The position numbers and the translations under genes were made by a program. The notes below the pieces were generated by a model. The model was not told the DNA's origin. It saw only the letters and a list, made by a program, of their open reading frames with translations, and made no database searches. From Barnesiella merdipullorum (GTDB taxonomy: Bacteria; Bacteroidota; Bacteroidia; Bacteroidales; Barnesiellaceae), in the NCBI GenBank assembly GCA_019116365.1, contig DXBT01000021.1, forward strand, positions 1 to 64,000: a stretch of 64,000 bases of DNA, written 5' to 3'. The number at the start of each line of letters is the position of its first letter. The stretch's first letter is position 1. Below are positions 26,222 to 34,602 of the stretch, one piece after another.

Positions 26222-27035
26222 GAATATTTGTTTTATCATTTTACTGCTAATAATAATCAACATGAGTTGTGCCTCGAAAAGTCATAAGGAGACAGTCGTT
26301 CTTATGGAAACCACTATGGGAAATATCAAAGTGAAACTTTACGACGATACGCCCGCCCATCGCGACAATTTCGTAAAACTGGTCAACGAAGGGTATTACG
26401 ATGGTACCCTGTTTCACCGTGTAATCAACGAGTTTATGATACAAGGCGGCGACGGAACCTCCAAGAACGCTCCGGCCGGCAAGATGCTGGGTACGGGCGA
26501 TCCGGGCTACACACTGCCCGCCGAGTTTGTCTATCCCAAATATTTCCATAAACGGGGAGCCTTAGCCGCCGCACGTCAAGGCGACCAGGTCAATCCCCAG
26601 AAAGCCTCGTCGGGGTCGCAATTCTACATCGTTACCGGTAAAGTCTATAATCCCCAGCAACTCGACCAGATGGAGCACCAGATGCAGATGCAACAACAGC
26701 AGTCGGTATTTCAGGCTCTGGCCGCCAATCATCGCGACGAGATTATCAAGATGCGCAAAGCCCGTGACATGCAGGGGCTGCAAGCCTTGCAAGATACACT
26801 CATTGCCCAGATGCAGGAGCAAATCAAGCACGACGGCAAGCGCACCTTTACCCAGGCCCAGCGCGAAGCCTACACGACCGTAGGCGGCACGCCCCATCTC
26901 GACGGTGAATACACCGTTTTTGGCGAAGTTATCGAGGGAATGGACGTAGTCAATAAGATACAGCAGGTCGAGACCGGTGCCGCCGACCGTCCCGTGGCCG
27001 ATGTCAAAATCATAAAAATGAAAGTCGAGGAGTAA
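26214..27035 (+). CDS. Cyclophilin-type peptidyl-prolyl isomerase lipoprotein
   Basis: A 273-residue protein with a lipoprotein signal peptide (cysteine at residue 19, INMSC). The cyclophilin fold follows: TTMGNIKVKLYDD (about 33-45), the active-site strand FHRVINEFMIQGGD (about 68-81), SSGSQFYIV (about 135-143) and TVFGEVIEGMDVV near the end. A Gln/Met-rich helical insert of about 70 residues (145-215) splits the last third of the fold. The protein would catalyse proline isomerisation during folding in the periplasm or at a membrane face. AAGGAAGG precedes the ATG. Two bases separate its stop from the M16 protease gene, so the pair is translationally linked, and cas6 follows in the same unit. 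Confidence 0.93.
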   Translation: MNKNICFIILLLIIINMSCASKSHKETVVLMETTMGNIKVKLYDDTPAHRDNFVKLVNEGYYDGTLFHRVINEFMIQGGDGTSKNAPAGKMLGTGDPGYTLPAEFVYPKYFHKRGALAAARQGDQVNPQKASSGSQFYIVTGKVYNPQQLDQMEHQMQMQQQQSVFQALAANHRDEIIKMRKARDMQGLQALQDTLIAQMQEQIKHDGKRTFTQAQREAYTTVGGTPHLDGEYTVFGEVIEGMDVVNKIQQVETGAADRPVADVKIIKMKVEE

Positions 27036-27037
27036 GC

Positions 27038-28291
27038 GTGATACCTTTTCGTCGTCACATACTGTCCAATGGCTTGCGCATCATCCACCACTACGACGGC
27101 TCAACCCGCATGACGGCGTTGAACCTGTTGTACGATGTCGGGTCGAAAGACGAGTCGCCCTCCCGCACAGGGTTTGCCCATCTGTTCGAGCACCTCATGT
27201 TCGGTGGGTCGTTGCATATCCCCGACTTCGACACCCCTCTGCAAAAAGCCGGGGGCGAGAATAACGCCTGGACCAGCAACGACGTGACCAACTACTACAC
27301 GGTAGCCCCCACGCACAATATCGAGACCGCCTTTTGGCTGGAGTCGGACCGCATGCTCAGCCTGGCCTTCTCGCCCGAGTCGCTGGCCGTGCAGAAACAG
27401 GTAGTCATCGAGGAGTTCAAGCAGCGTAACCTCAACCAGCCTTATGGCGATTCATACCTGTTGCTCCGGCCCATGGCCTATCGGGTGCATCCCTACCGGT
27501 GGCCCACGATCGGGTGCGATACGTCGCATATTGCCGAGGCTACCCTCGACGAGGTAAAGTCGTTTTTCTTTGCTCACTACGCCCCCAACAATGCCATCCT
27601 TAGCATCTCGGGCAGCCTGCCGTTCGACCAGGCCATGGCGCTGTGCGAGAAGTGGTTCTCACCCATTCCCCGTCGCGAGGTTGCTCCGCGCCATTTGCCG
27701 CAAGAGCCGGTTCAGACCGAAGTCCGTCGCAAGTGCGTTGAGCGCGAAGTCCCTTTGGATGCCATCTTCAAGGCCTATCACATGGTCGGGCGTCTTCATC
27801 CCGACTACCAGGCCTGCGATGCACTCTCCGATCTCCTCTCTTCGGGGCGCTCCTCCCGGTTGTATCGGCGATTGGTCATGGAGCAAAAACTCTTTACCGA
27901 GATCGATGCCTCGATTACCGGCGAAATAGACCCGGGACTCTTCCTGGTGAAAGGCAAACTCTCGCCGGGAGTCACACTCGAGCAGGGCGAGGAGGCCATC
28001 GAAACCGAGTTGCGCCGCATCTGCGACACCCCTGTCGAACAACGGGAGCTCGACAAAGTGGTCAATCGGTTCGAGTCGAACGACCTCTTTTCCAACCTGC
28101 ACTATCTAAACAAGGCGACCAACTTGGCCTACTATGAATTGTTGGGCGATGCCGGCAATATCGATCGCGAGGTAGAACGTTACAGAAAGCTCACACCGGC
28201 CGATATACAGCGCATTGCAAGAGAGCTGTTCGTGCCCGGTAATAGTTCGACCCTGTGGTACAAGTCGGTATCCTCCGGAGCATCTTTTTGA
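27038..28291 (+). CDS. M16-family zinc metallopeptidase (single subunit, active form)
   Basis: A 417-residue M16B-type peptidase starting at a GTG two bases after the cyclophilin stop. The inverted zinc motif HLFEH is intact (His48, Glu51, His52), and the downstream glutamates of the second metal-binding segment are present (about 115-122). The C-terminal half forms the second M16 repeat. There is no signal peptide, so it should be cytoplasmic unless exported otherwise. Many bacterial M16B enzymes work as a pair of one active and one inactive subunit encoded side by side. No inactive partner is present here, and the next gene is cas6, 26 bp on. The GTG is accepted because conserved sequence (IPFRRHILSNGL) begins at once. 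Confidence 0.9.
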   Translation: MIPFRRHILSNGLRIIHHYDGSTRMTALNLLYDVGSKDESPSRTGFAHLFEHLMFGGSLHIPDFDTPLQKAGGENNAWTSNDVTNYYTVAPTHNIETAFWLESDRMLSLAFSPESLAVQKQVVIEEFKQRNLNQPYGDSYLLLRPMAYRVHPYRWPTIGCDTSHIAEATLDEVKSFFFAHYAPNNAILSISGSLPFDQAMALCEKWFSPIPRREVAPRHLPQEPVQTEVRRKCVEREVPLDAIFKAYHMVGRLHPDYQACDALSDLLSSGRSSRLYRRLVMEQKLFTEIDASITGEIDPGLFLVKGKLSPGVTLEQGEEAIETELRRICDTPVEQRELDKVVNRFESNDLFSNLHYLNKATNLAYYELLGDAGNIDREVERYRKLTPADIQRIARELFVPGNSSTLWYKSVSSGASF

Positions 28292-28317
28292 TGAATGAAT
28301 GATATAGAGTAGTTGTT

Positions 28318-29160
28318 ATGCGTTTCAAATTAGTTTTGGCAGTTAAGTCCGAAAGTTTTGGCAATGTGTTGCCGGTGAGCTATCAATATGAATTGTCGGC
28401 CGCCGTTTATCGGCGCATCCGAGAAAACTTTGAGACATATTTGCATTGGCTCTCCAGCAATGGATTTGCCCCGGTTGACGATTGTCGCAACCGGCTCTTC
28501 TCGTTTTCCAACCTCTACATTCCGCGCATCCGGGTCGAGAACGACCGGTTGCATATCCTGGTGAAGAAGGTACAGATGTGGATTTCGTTCCTGCCCGTAC
28601 GGGGCACTCGCGAGTTTGTACATACCCTCTTCGAGGGAGATACTTTCGTGTTGGGCGATCGCCGCAGTAGGGTCGAGCTGGCGGTAGAAGAGATTATCGA
28701 CTGCCCCACACCCGAGTTTGGCACCGAAGCCGAGTATCTGGCCCTGTCGCCCATCGTCTTTATGGTAGCCCGGTCGAACCGCAGCATGGAATACATAGGC
28801 CCCGATTATCCCCCCTATGCCGACTGTTTCTATCGCTCGATACTGGCCAAGTATGAGAAGATCTTTGGACGCCCCTTCGAAGGCAATGCCGACTTCTCGT
28901 GGAACCTCTTGTCCGAGCCCAAGCGAAAAGGCATTTTCATGATGCGTTTCACCCCCGAAGAGTCGAAAGTCATCGGCTACATGTATAAGTTCAAAGTCTC
29001 GATGGACCCTCTGTTACACCAGATTATGTACGAAACCGGCATAGGCGAGAAAGTAAATCTGGGTTTCGGCTGTGTAGAAATACTCCGCCGGGGAGCCACA
29101 GACGAAGGAAAAGCAGCCCCTTCGTCCGAAAAAGAGGATACGCCGATGAAAATAATCTGA
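28318..29160 (+). CDS. cas6: Cas6-type CRISPR endoribonuclease, solitary
   Basis: A 280-residue RAMP protein with Cas6 features. The first strand is MRFKLVLAV, followed by LPVSYQYELSAAVYRRI. A motif YLHWLSSNGF with His43 falls where the catalytic histidine of many Cas6 enzymes lies, then RLFSFSNL. The C-terminal glycine-rich loop GIGEKVNLGFGCVEI (about 243-257) is the family signature. The family cuts CRISPR precursor RNA within the repeat. Here no repeat array and no other cas gene occurs anywhere in the 64 kb, and the gene follows a cyclophilin and an M16 protease with only 26 bp before it. Either it serves a distant array or it has another RNA substrate. The family call is by eye and strong at the C-terminal loop. 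Confidence 0.85.
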   Translation: MRFKLVLAVKSESFGNVLPVSYQYELSAAVYRRIRENFETYLHWLSSNGFAPVDDCRNRLFSFSNLYIPRIRVENDRLHILVKKVQMWISFLPVRGTREFVHTLFEGDTFVLGDRRSRVELAVEEIIDCPTPEFGTEAEYLALSPIVFMVARSNRSMEYIGPDYPPYADCFYRSILAKYEKIFGRPFEGNADFSWNLLSEPKRKGIFMMRFTPEESKVIGYMYKFKVSMDPLLHQIMYETGIGEKVNLGFGCVEILRRGATDEGKAAPSSEKEDTPMKII

Positions 29161-29242
29161 CATTTTTGTATGAAATGACAAAAAAATTTTTTTAATTTGT
29201 ATAGAGAATAAAGATTTTATCCTTCATAAAACTGATTATACT

Positions 29243-31045
29243 ATGACAACAGAGCTTGAAAGACCTGATGTGAATGGAGAAGAACCCCATGCAGGTCAAA
29301 CTATGACTCCGGCCGAGGAGGAACAAAACTCGGCACAACCGGCATCGAAACTTTCGAGAGAAGAGATTATCGAGACCTTGAGAAAGTTGGTCGAGGGCCC
29401 GGTTGAAGAGGTTAAGGAAGAGGTTGATGAATTGAAGCAAGCCTATTATAAACAGAAAAAAATCGAAATAGAAGAGGCTCGCAACGCTTTTGTCGCTGCC
29501 GGGAACCCCGAGGCCGACTTTGTGCCCACCCCCGACGAGCAGGAAGAGACCCTCAAATCGCTGTTGGCCGTATTTCGCGAGAAGAAGGCCCAATACACGG
29601 CTACGCTCGAGAAACAGCGCGAGGAGAATCTGGCTCGCAAGCAGCAGATTTTGGAAGAGATGAAATCTATTACCTCCGATTCCGACAACATCAACAAGCA
29701 ATATACCCGTTTCCAGGAGTTGCAGCAGGCTTTCAAAGAGCCGTGCGAGCTCCCTTCGGCCGCCGTGTCGGGATTGTGGAAGAGTTTTCAAGCCTGTGTC
29801 GAGAATTTCTACGACCTGTTGAAAATCAACAAAGAGTTGCGCGACTATGACTTCAAGAAAAACCTCGAGCAGAAAACCGCCTTGTGCGAAGCTGCCGAGG
29901 CCCTGCTCACCAACGACGATGTGGTCGCTGCCTTCAAGCAACTGCAACTGCTCCACGACGAGTGGCGCGGTATAGGTCCCGTGGCCAAAGAGTTGCGCGA
30001 GGATCTGTGGAACCGCTTCAAGGATGCCTCGACCGAGGTCAACAAGCGCTATCAAAGTTTCTTCGAAGCCCGCAAGGCGGTAGAACACAAGAACGAAGAG
30101 GCCAAAACCGCCCTGTGCGAAGAGATCGAAGCTATTGATATGAACGCCCTCTCGTCATTTGCACAGTGGGACGAGGCTACCAAACATGTGCTCGACCTGC
30201 AAAGCCGTTGGAGAACCTTGGGATTCGCCTCGCGCAAGATGAACAACCTGCTCTTTGAGCGTTTCCGCAAAACCTGCGACGAGTTCTTTGCCCGCAAGGC
30301 CGAGTATTTCAAAAGCGTGAAAGAGAAGATGGCCGCCAATCTCGAGAAAAAGAAAGCCCTTTGCGAGAAGGCCGAAGCCCTCAAAGACAGCACCGACTGG
30401 AAAGCCACGACCGATGTTTTCGTGGCCTTGCAGAAAGAGTGGAAGACCATTGGTCCCGTGGCCAAGAAACACTCCGACGCTATTTGGAAACGCTTCGTAA
30501 CAGCCTGCGACTACTTCTTTGCCCAGAAGAACAGCCAGTTGGCATCCACCCGCCAGGCCGAGCAGGAGAACCTCGAAAAGAAGCGCGACATCATAGCCCG
30601 TCTCAAAGCCATCGACGAATCGGTCGAGCCGGCCGAAGCCGAAAAAACCGTGCGCGAGCTCATGGCTCAGTGGAACACCATTGGCTATGTGCCCTTCAAG
30701 GAGAAAGACAAAATCTATAAAGAGTATCAGGCACAGCTCGATATCCTCTTTGCCCGCCTGAACATGACCGAGACCCGCAATCGCCTGAGCAACTTCTCGG
30801 CTTCGGTACAGCAGATGGCCGACGGCAATCACGACAAACTCTATCGCGAGCGCGACAGACTTCTGCGCATGTATGATCAGAAGAAAGCCGAGTTGCAAAC
30901 CTACGAGAACAACATCGGCTTCCTGAACATCTCGTCGAAAAAGTCGAGCGGACTCTTGAAAGAGATGGAACGGAAGATGCAAAAAATTCGCGAAGAGATG
31001 CAGCTTATCGAGCAAAAAGTACAACTTATAGATAAGAGCTTGTAG
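29243..31045 (+). CDS. DUF349 repeat protein, coiled-coil
   Basis: A 600-residue soluble, strongly helical protein. The N-terminal 35 residues are acidic and low complexity. From about residue 130 on, a unit of roughly 70-75 residues repeats about five times with the DUF349 signature: W(K/R)xIGPVAK (LHDEWRGIGPVAKE near 240, LQKEWKTIGPVAKK near 400), then a W/R-F-x-x-A/F pattern (LWNRFKDA, IWKRFVTA). The last 60 residues form a charged coiled coil. The function of DUF349 proteins is not established; some are linked to RNA or ribosome biology. It has its own leader of 82 bp after cas6 and ends at a hairpin terminator, so it is probably a separate unit. Confidence 0.9.
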   Translation: MTTELERPDVNGEEPHAGQTMTPAEEEQNSAQPASKLSREEIIETLRKLVEGPVEEVKEEVDELKQAYYKQKKIEIEEARNAFVAAGNPEADFVPTPDEQEETLKSLLAVFREKKAQYTATLEKQREENLARKQQILEEMKSITSDSDNINKQYTRFQELQQAFKEPCELPSAAVSGLWKSFQACVENFYDLLKINKELRDYDFKKNLEQKTALCEAAEALLTNDDVVAAFKQLQLLHDEWRGIGPVAKELREDLWNRFKDASTEVNKRYQSFFEARKAVEHKNEEAKTALCEEIEAIDMNALSSFAQWDEATKHVLDLQSRWRTLGFASRKMNNLLFERFRKTCDEFFARKAEYFKSVKEKMAANLEKKKALCEKAEALKDSTDWKATTDVFVALQKEWKTIGPVAKKHSDAIWKRFVTACDYFFAQKNSQLASTRQAEQENLEKKRDIIARLKAIDESVEPAEAEKTVRELMAQWNTIGYVPFKEKDKIYKEYQAQLDILFARLNMTETRNRLSNFSASVQQMADGNHDKLYRERDRLLRMYDQKKAELQTYENNIGFLNISSKKSSGLLKEMERKMQKIREEMQLIEQKVQLIDKSL

Positions 31046-31068
31046 CGAATATAAAAGTATAAGATTTG

Positions 31069-31106
31069 ACAGGGCGGCCCCATAAAACCGGGTTGCCCTG
31101 TTATTT
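31069..31106 (+). terminator. Rho-independent terminator after the DUF349 gene
   Basis: ACAGGGCGGCCC (31069-31080) pairs over 12 bases with GGGTTGCCCTGT (31090-31101), two pairs being G-T, followed by a short TATTT tract. Confidence 0.65.
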
Positions 31107-31179
31107 CCCCCACAGTTGGCAATCTGCCGGGGAAGAACGACTTTGCCGAATAAAGATAGACGATAGCAAGAGAGAAGAA

Positions 31180-32562
31180 ATGGCACGAGGTAGATATGGA
31201 CATATGATAAAATCGCTGATTGTTATTGGTGATTTCTTCTGTTTGAACATTGCCTATGCCGTCGTTTGTCTATGGGGTGGGGGCCTTGAACAGGGCTTTG
31301 CCGAGAAAATCATCTGGCTGTTGCTCAATCTCTCCTATTTTCCCGTATATCTCTTCTTCTCCAAGATTCACGAGCTGCGTATCCTCCATGTCGATAGAGT
31401 CTTGATAAAGGTTACCCAAGCCGTGTTGAGCCATCTGGCCGCCTTCCTGCTGCTCATCTTCTTCCTGCAAATCGAAGATATAGGCTCGATGGTATTGCTC
31501 AAGTTCTATCTGCTCCTCTCGCTCTTGCTGGCCATTTGGTGGGTAGGGTCGCGCAAGCTGCTCAAGTACTTTCGCCGCAAGGGCTACAACTTCAAGCGCG
31601 TGGTCATTGTGGGAGCCGGTACGATGGGCACAAAGCTGCTCGACGAGTTGCGCTCCGATGCCGGGTATGGCTACAAGTTCATGGGATTTTTCGACGACAA
31701 TCTGGCCTTGAAGAAGTCGCTACCCAATTTCCAGGGCGACTGTTCGGCCGTCGAAGCCTTTGCCACAGCCAACAATGTCGATGAAATCTATTGTGCTTTG
31801 CCCATGAGCCAGGAGGAGAAAATCACCCGGTTGCTCAAGTTTTCAGAGTCGCACAACATTTCGTTCTTCATGGTGCCCGACGTAGGGCGCTACATACACA
31901 GGCAACTCGAGTTTCAGTTGGTAGGCAATGTGCCGGTGCTCTCGTTGCATCCCGAGCCGTTGCAAAATATCTTCTCCCGCATGTTGAAACGAACCTTCGA
32001 CCTCGTTTTCTCGACCACCGTGCTCGTTTGCTCGCCGGTCATCTTTACCCCTATTGCCATAGCCGTAAAGCTCTCGTCGCCGGGGCCCGTCTTCTTCAAG
32101 CAGAAGCGTACCGGCTTCAAGGGGAAAGAGTTTAACTGCTACAAGTTCCGCACCATGAAAATCAATGCCGACAGTGACGAAGTGCAGGCTACTCGCAACG
32201 ATCCCCGCAAGACCCGGGTGGGAGAGTTCCTGCGCAAGACCAGTCTCGACGAACTGCCCCAGTTTATCAACGTATTCCTGGGCGATATGTCGGTCGTAGG
32301 GCCCCGCCCGCACATGGTCAAGCACACCCACGACTACTCCAAGATTATCGATAAATACATGCTCCGCCACCTCATTAAACCCGGCATTACCGGTTGGGCT
32401 CAGGTGAACGGCTACCGGGGGGAGACCCGTGAACTGTGGCAGATGGAGCGCCGGGTCGAGTATGACGTGTGGTACATCGAGCATTGGAACTTCTGGCTCG
32501 ATATCAAGATTATATTCCTCACCGTGGTCAACGCCTTCAAGGGTGAGAAAAACGCCTTCTGA
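31180..32562 (+). CDS. Undecaprenyl-phosphate sugar phosphotransferase (WcaJ-like)
   Basis: A 460-residue bacterial sugar transferase that moves a hexose-1-phosphate onto undecaprenyl phosphate to start an exopolysaccharide or O-antigen repeat. Four hydrophobic segments (about 8-125) are followed by a Rossmann-like CoA-binding-type domain (VVIVGAGTMGTKLL near 142-155), a further membrane segment near 310, and the catalytic C-terminus. Its family motifs are KRTGFKGKEFNCYKFRTM, RKTSLDELPQFINVF, VGPRPHM and KPGITGWAQVNG. The frame extends upstream to 31066, but the ATG at 31180 is chosen because GAGAGAAG precedes it and the family begins near the first membrane helix. A second, related enzyme lies at 36439. 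No glycosyltransferase cluster surrounds either. Confidence 0.9.
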   Translation: MARGRYGHMIKSLIVIGDFFCLNIAYAVVCLWGGGLEQGFAEKIIWLLLNLSYFPVYLFFSKIHELRILHVDRVLIKVTQAVLSHLAAFLLLIFFLQIEDIGSMVLLKFYLLLSLLLAIWWVGSRKLLKYFRRKGYNFKRVVIVGAGTMGTKLLDELRSDAGYGYKFMGFFDDNLALKKSLPNFQGDCSAVEAFATANNVDEIYCALPMSQEEKITRLLKFSESHNISFFMVPDVGRYIHRQLEFQLVGNVPVLSLHPEPLQNIFSRMLKRTFDLVFSTTVLVCSPVIFTPIAIAVKLSSPGPVFFKQKRTGFKGKEFNCYKFRTMKINADSDEVQATRNDPRKTRVGEFLRKTSLDELPQFINVFLGDMSVVGPRPHMVKHTHDYSKIIDKYMLRHLIKPGITGWAQVNGYRGETRELWQMERRVEYDVWYIEHWNFWLDIKIIFLTVVNAFKGEKNAF

Positions 32563-32643
32563 TACTCTCCGTTTCTCCGGTTACATCATTTTTATCCCGT
32601 TAAAAAACAGGACGAAATTAATCGGCGGTAACGATATCGTATG

Positions 32644-32651
32644 TATCTTTG
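32644..32651 (+). promoter_or_regulatory. -7 element for the EamA transporter gene
   Basis: TATCTTTG exactly matches TAnnTTTG, 22 bp before the chosen ATG at 32673. It overlaps the earlier in-frame ATG at 32649, which supports the later start. Confidence 0.6.
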
Positions 32652-32672
32652 CACCCCGAAAGGGAAAAAGAG

Positions 32673-33611
32673 ATGAATACAAAGGTTAAAGGCACGATAC
32701 TGGGCATCGTTTCGGCAGTAAGTTATGGCACCAATCCTCTGGGAGCCTTGTATCTGTATCGCGAGGGGCTGAACTCGAGTTCGGTACTCTTCTATCGGTT
32801 TCTGTTTGCCGTTATCATTCTGGCCGGCATCATGCTGGTGCAGCGCCAGTCGTTCGCCTTAACAAGGAAGGAGCTGAAAACCCTCTGCACGCTGGGGCTC
32901 CTCTTTGCCGTCTCTTCGCTCACCTTCTACACGAGTTTCCATTATATCGATGCCGGCATTGCCGCCACCATGCTTTTTGTCTATCCCATCATGGTCGCTG
33001 TGATTATGGCTCTCTTTTTCAAGGAGCGCATATCAAAGGTCACCCTCTTTTCAATCGCTTTGGCCCTCTCGGGCATAGCCCTGCTTTATCGGGGTGGCAG
33101 CGGAGCCGGAATCAGTACTACCGGGGTTGTGCTGGTGTTGGTCTCGGCACTTACCTATGCACTTTATATGGTTGTGGTCAACCAGTCGGCCATTGTCATG
33201 TCGTCGATCAAGCTCACCTTTTATGTCCTGCTCGTCTGTATGGTTGCCATTGCACTACAATCGGGCCTGGGCAACGGCACACAGTTACAGCCGCTTACCA
33301 CGCCGCGCATGTGGCTGTTCTCCCTCATGCTGGGACTGGTACCCACCGTCATTTCGCTGGTAACTATGACACTGGCCGTTCATGCCATAGGTTCCACCCC
33401 CACGGCTATTATGGGAGCCCTCGAGCCCCTCACCGCCGTGGTCATCGGGGTGACTCTTTTTGGCGAAGCCTTTACTCCACGGCTGGGCATAGGTATCGTC
33501 ATGATTCTCACCGCCGTGCTTCTCATCATCGCCTCCAAGTCATTGCCGGTTCACAAGGCCATGACCAAATTGGGGCACCTCTTGCAGGCTGTCCCTTTGC
33601 ACAAGCATTGA
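32673..33611 (+). CDS. EamA/DMT-family transporter
   Basis: A 312-residue inner-membrane protein with about ten hydrophobic helices in two EamA repeats of five (about 5-140 and 150-290). Landmarks are SAVSYGTNPLGALYLY in helix 1, YIDAGIAATMLFVYPIM in the first repeat and ALEPLTAVVIGVTLFGE in the second, typical of drug/metabolite transporters. The substrate cannot be read from the sequence; relatives export amino acids or metabolites. The start at 32673 is preferred over 32649 because a promoter element overlaps the upstream ATG and AGGGAAAAAGAG lies just before this one. The gene converges with fmt (16 bp between stops) and appears to be a single-gene unit. Confidence 0.9.
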   Translation: MNTKVKGTILGIVSAVSYGTNPLGALYLYREGLNSSSVLFYRFLFAVIILAGIMLVQRQSFALTRKELKTLCTLGLLFAVSSLTFYTSFHYIDAGIAATMLFVYPIMVAVIMALFFKERISKVTLFSIALALSGIALLYRGGSGAGISTTGVVLVLVSALTYALYMVVVNQSAIVMSSIKLTFYVLLVCMVAIALQSGLGNGTQLQPLTTPRMWLFSLMLGLVPTVISLVTMTLAVHAIGSTPTAIMGALEPLTAVVIGVTLFGEAFTPRLGIGIVMILTAVLLIIASKSLPVHKAMTKLGHLLQAVPLHKH

Positions 33612-33627
33612 CGCCATACGAGCGTCG

Positions 33628-34596
33628 TTATTCACATTTGAAATGGTCGTCGAGGTGGAATCCTCGCAACAGGTCGGCCGCAGCCATGCGTTTCTTGCCG
33701 GCGAGTTGCAGCTCTTCGATGCGCACATAGCCATCGGCACAGGCAATGTCGATGCGGCTTTTCCCGTCGGTATGCACCGAGCCAGGCTCAAAAGAGTGCG
33801 ATGCCGGCACGGGCGTTGTGCGGAATATCTTTACCCCCAGTCGGTTCCCCTCGGGCGATACCCACTCGCACCAGGCGGCAGGGTAGGGCGAGAGTCCCCT
33901 CACGAGGTTGTGAATCTGTATGCAAGGTTTCGACCAGTCGATGTGGCAGGTGTCCTTGAAAATCTTGGGAGCCGGGCGCAACGGCTCGTCGGTCTGTATC
34001 GAAGCCTGGTCGATAGGTTTTACCGTACCGGCAAGAATGGCATCGACCGTCTCGACCACCATGTCGGCCCCCAGTACCATCAGCTTGTCGTGGATGGTCC
34101 CCACGTTGTCTTCGGGCAGAATGGGGATGCGCTTCTGTTGGATGATTTCGCCCGTGTCGATTTCGTGTTTCAGAAAGAAGGTGGTGATACCCGTTTCGGT
34201 ATCGCCGTTGATGATGGCCCAGTTCAGCGGAGCGGCCCCCCGGTATTGAGGCAGCAGCGAAGCGTGCAGGTTGAAGGTCCCCATCGGGGGCATGTTCCAT
34301 ACCACCTCGGGCAACATTCTGAAGGCCACGACAATCTGCAAGTCGGCATGCAGACTTCTCAACTGTTCAATAAAGGCCTTGTCCTTCAGCCGTTCGGGTT
34401 GCAAGATGGGTAAACCTTGCGAGAGAGCATACTCCTTGACCGGCGAGAACTGAATCTTGTGGCCCCGACCGGCCGGTTTGTCGGGCATGGTGATGACAGC
34501 TACCACGTTGTAGCCGCCCTCGACCAGGCGGCGCAGACTCTCGACGGCAAAGTCGGGAGTCCCCATATAGACGATACGTAAATCTTTCTTTTCCAT
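33628..34596 (-). CDS. fmt: Methionyl-tRNA formyltransferase
   Basis: A 322-residue enzyme of standard length. It starts LRIVYMGTPDFAVESL. The catalytic region has FNLHASLLPQYRGAAPLNW (about 112-130), with the conserved Asn and His, and ends in the TEAG-type strand ETGITTFFLKHEIDTGEI. The C-terminal OB-like domain (about 210-320) binds initiator tRNA. It formylates Met-tRNA(fMet) for translation initiation, using 10-formyltetrahydrofolate. It is the last gene of a tight leftward operon, 6 bp after clc. In many bacteria fmt sits with def or rsmB; here it is with clc and sua5 instead. Confidence 0.96.
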   Translation of the reverse strand: MEKKDLRIVYMGTPDFAVESLRRLVEGGYNVVAVITMPDKPAGRGHKIQFSPVKEYALSQGLPILQPERLKDKAFIEQLRSLHADLQIVVAFRMLPEVVWNMPPMGTFNLHASLLPQYRGAAPLNWAIINGDTETGITTFFLKHEIDTGEIIQQKRIPILPEDNVGTIHDKLMVLGADMVVETVDAILAGTVKPIDQASIQTDEPLRPAPKIFKDTCHIDWSKPCIQIHNLVRGLSPYPAAWCEWVSPEGNRLGVKIFRTTPVPASHSFEPGSVHTDGKSRIDIACADGYVRIEELQLAGKKRMAAADLLRGFHLDDHFKCE

Positions 34597-34602
34597 TCTT
34601 TT

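Noticed and set aside
28292..29242. CRISPR array or further cas genes next to cas6
   Set aside because: I looked for regularly spaced short repeats around cas6 and in all intergenic regions and found none.
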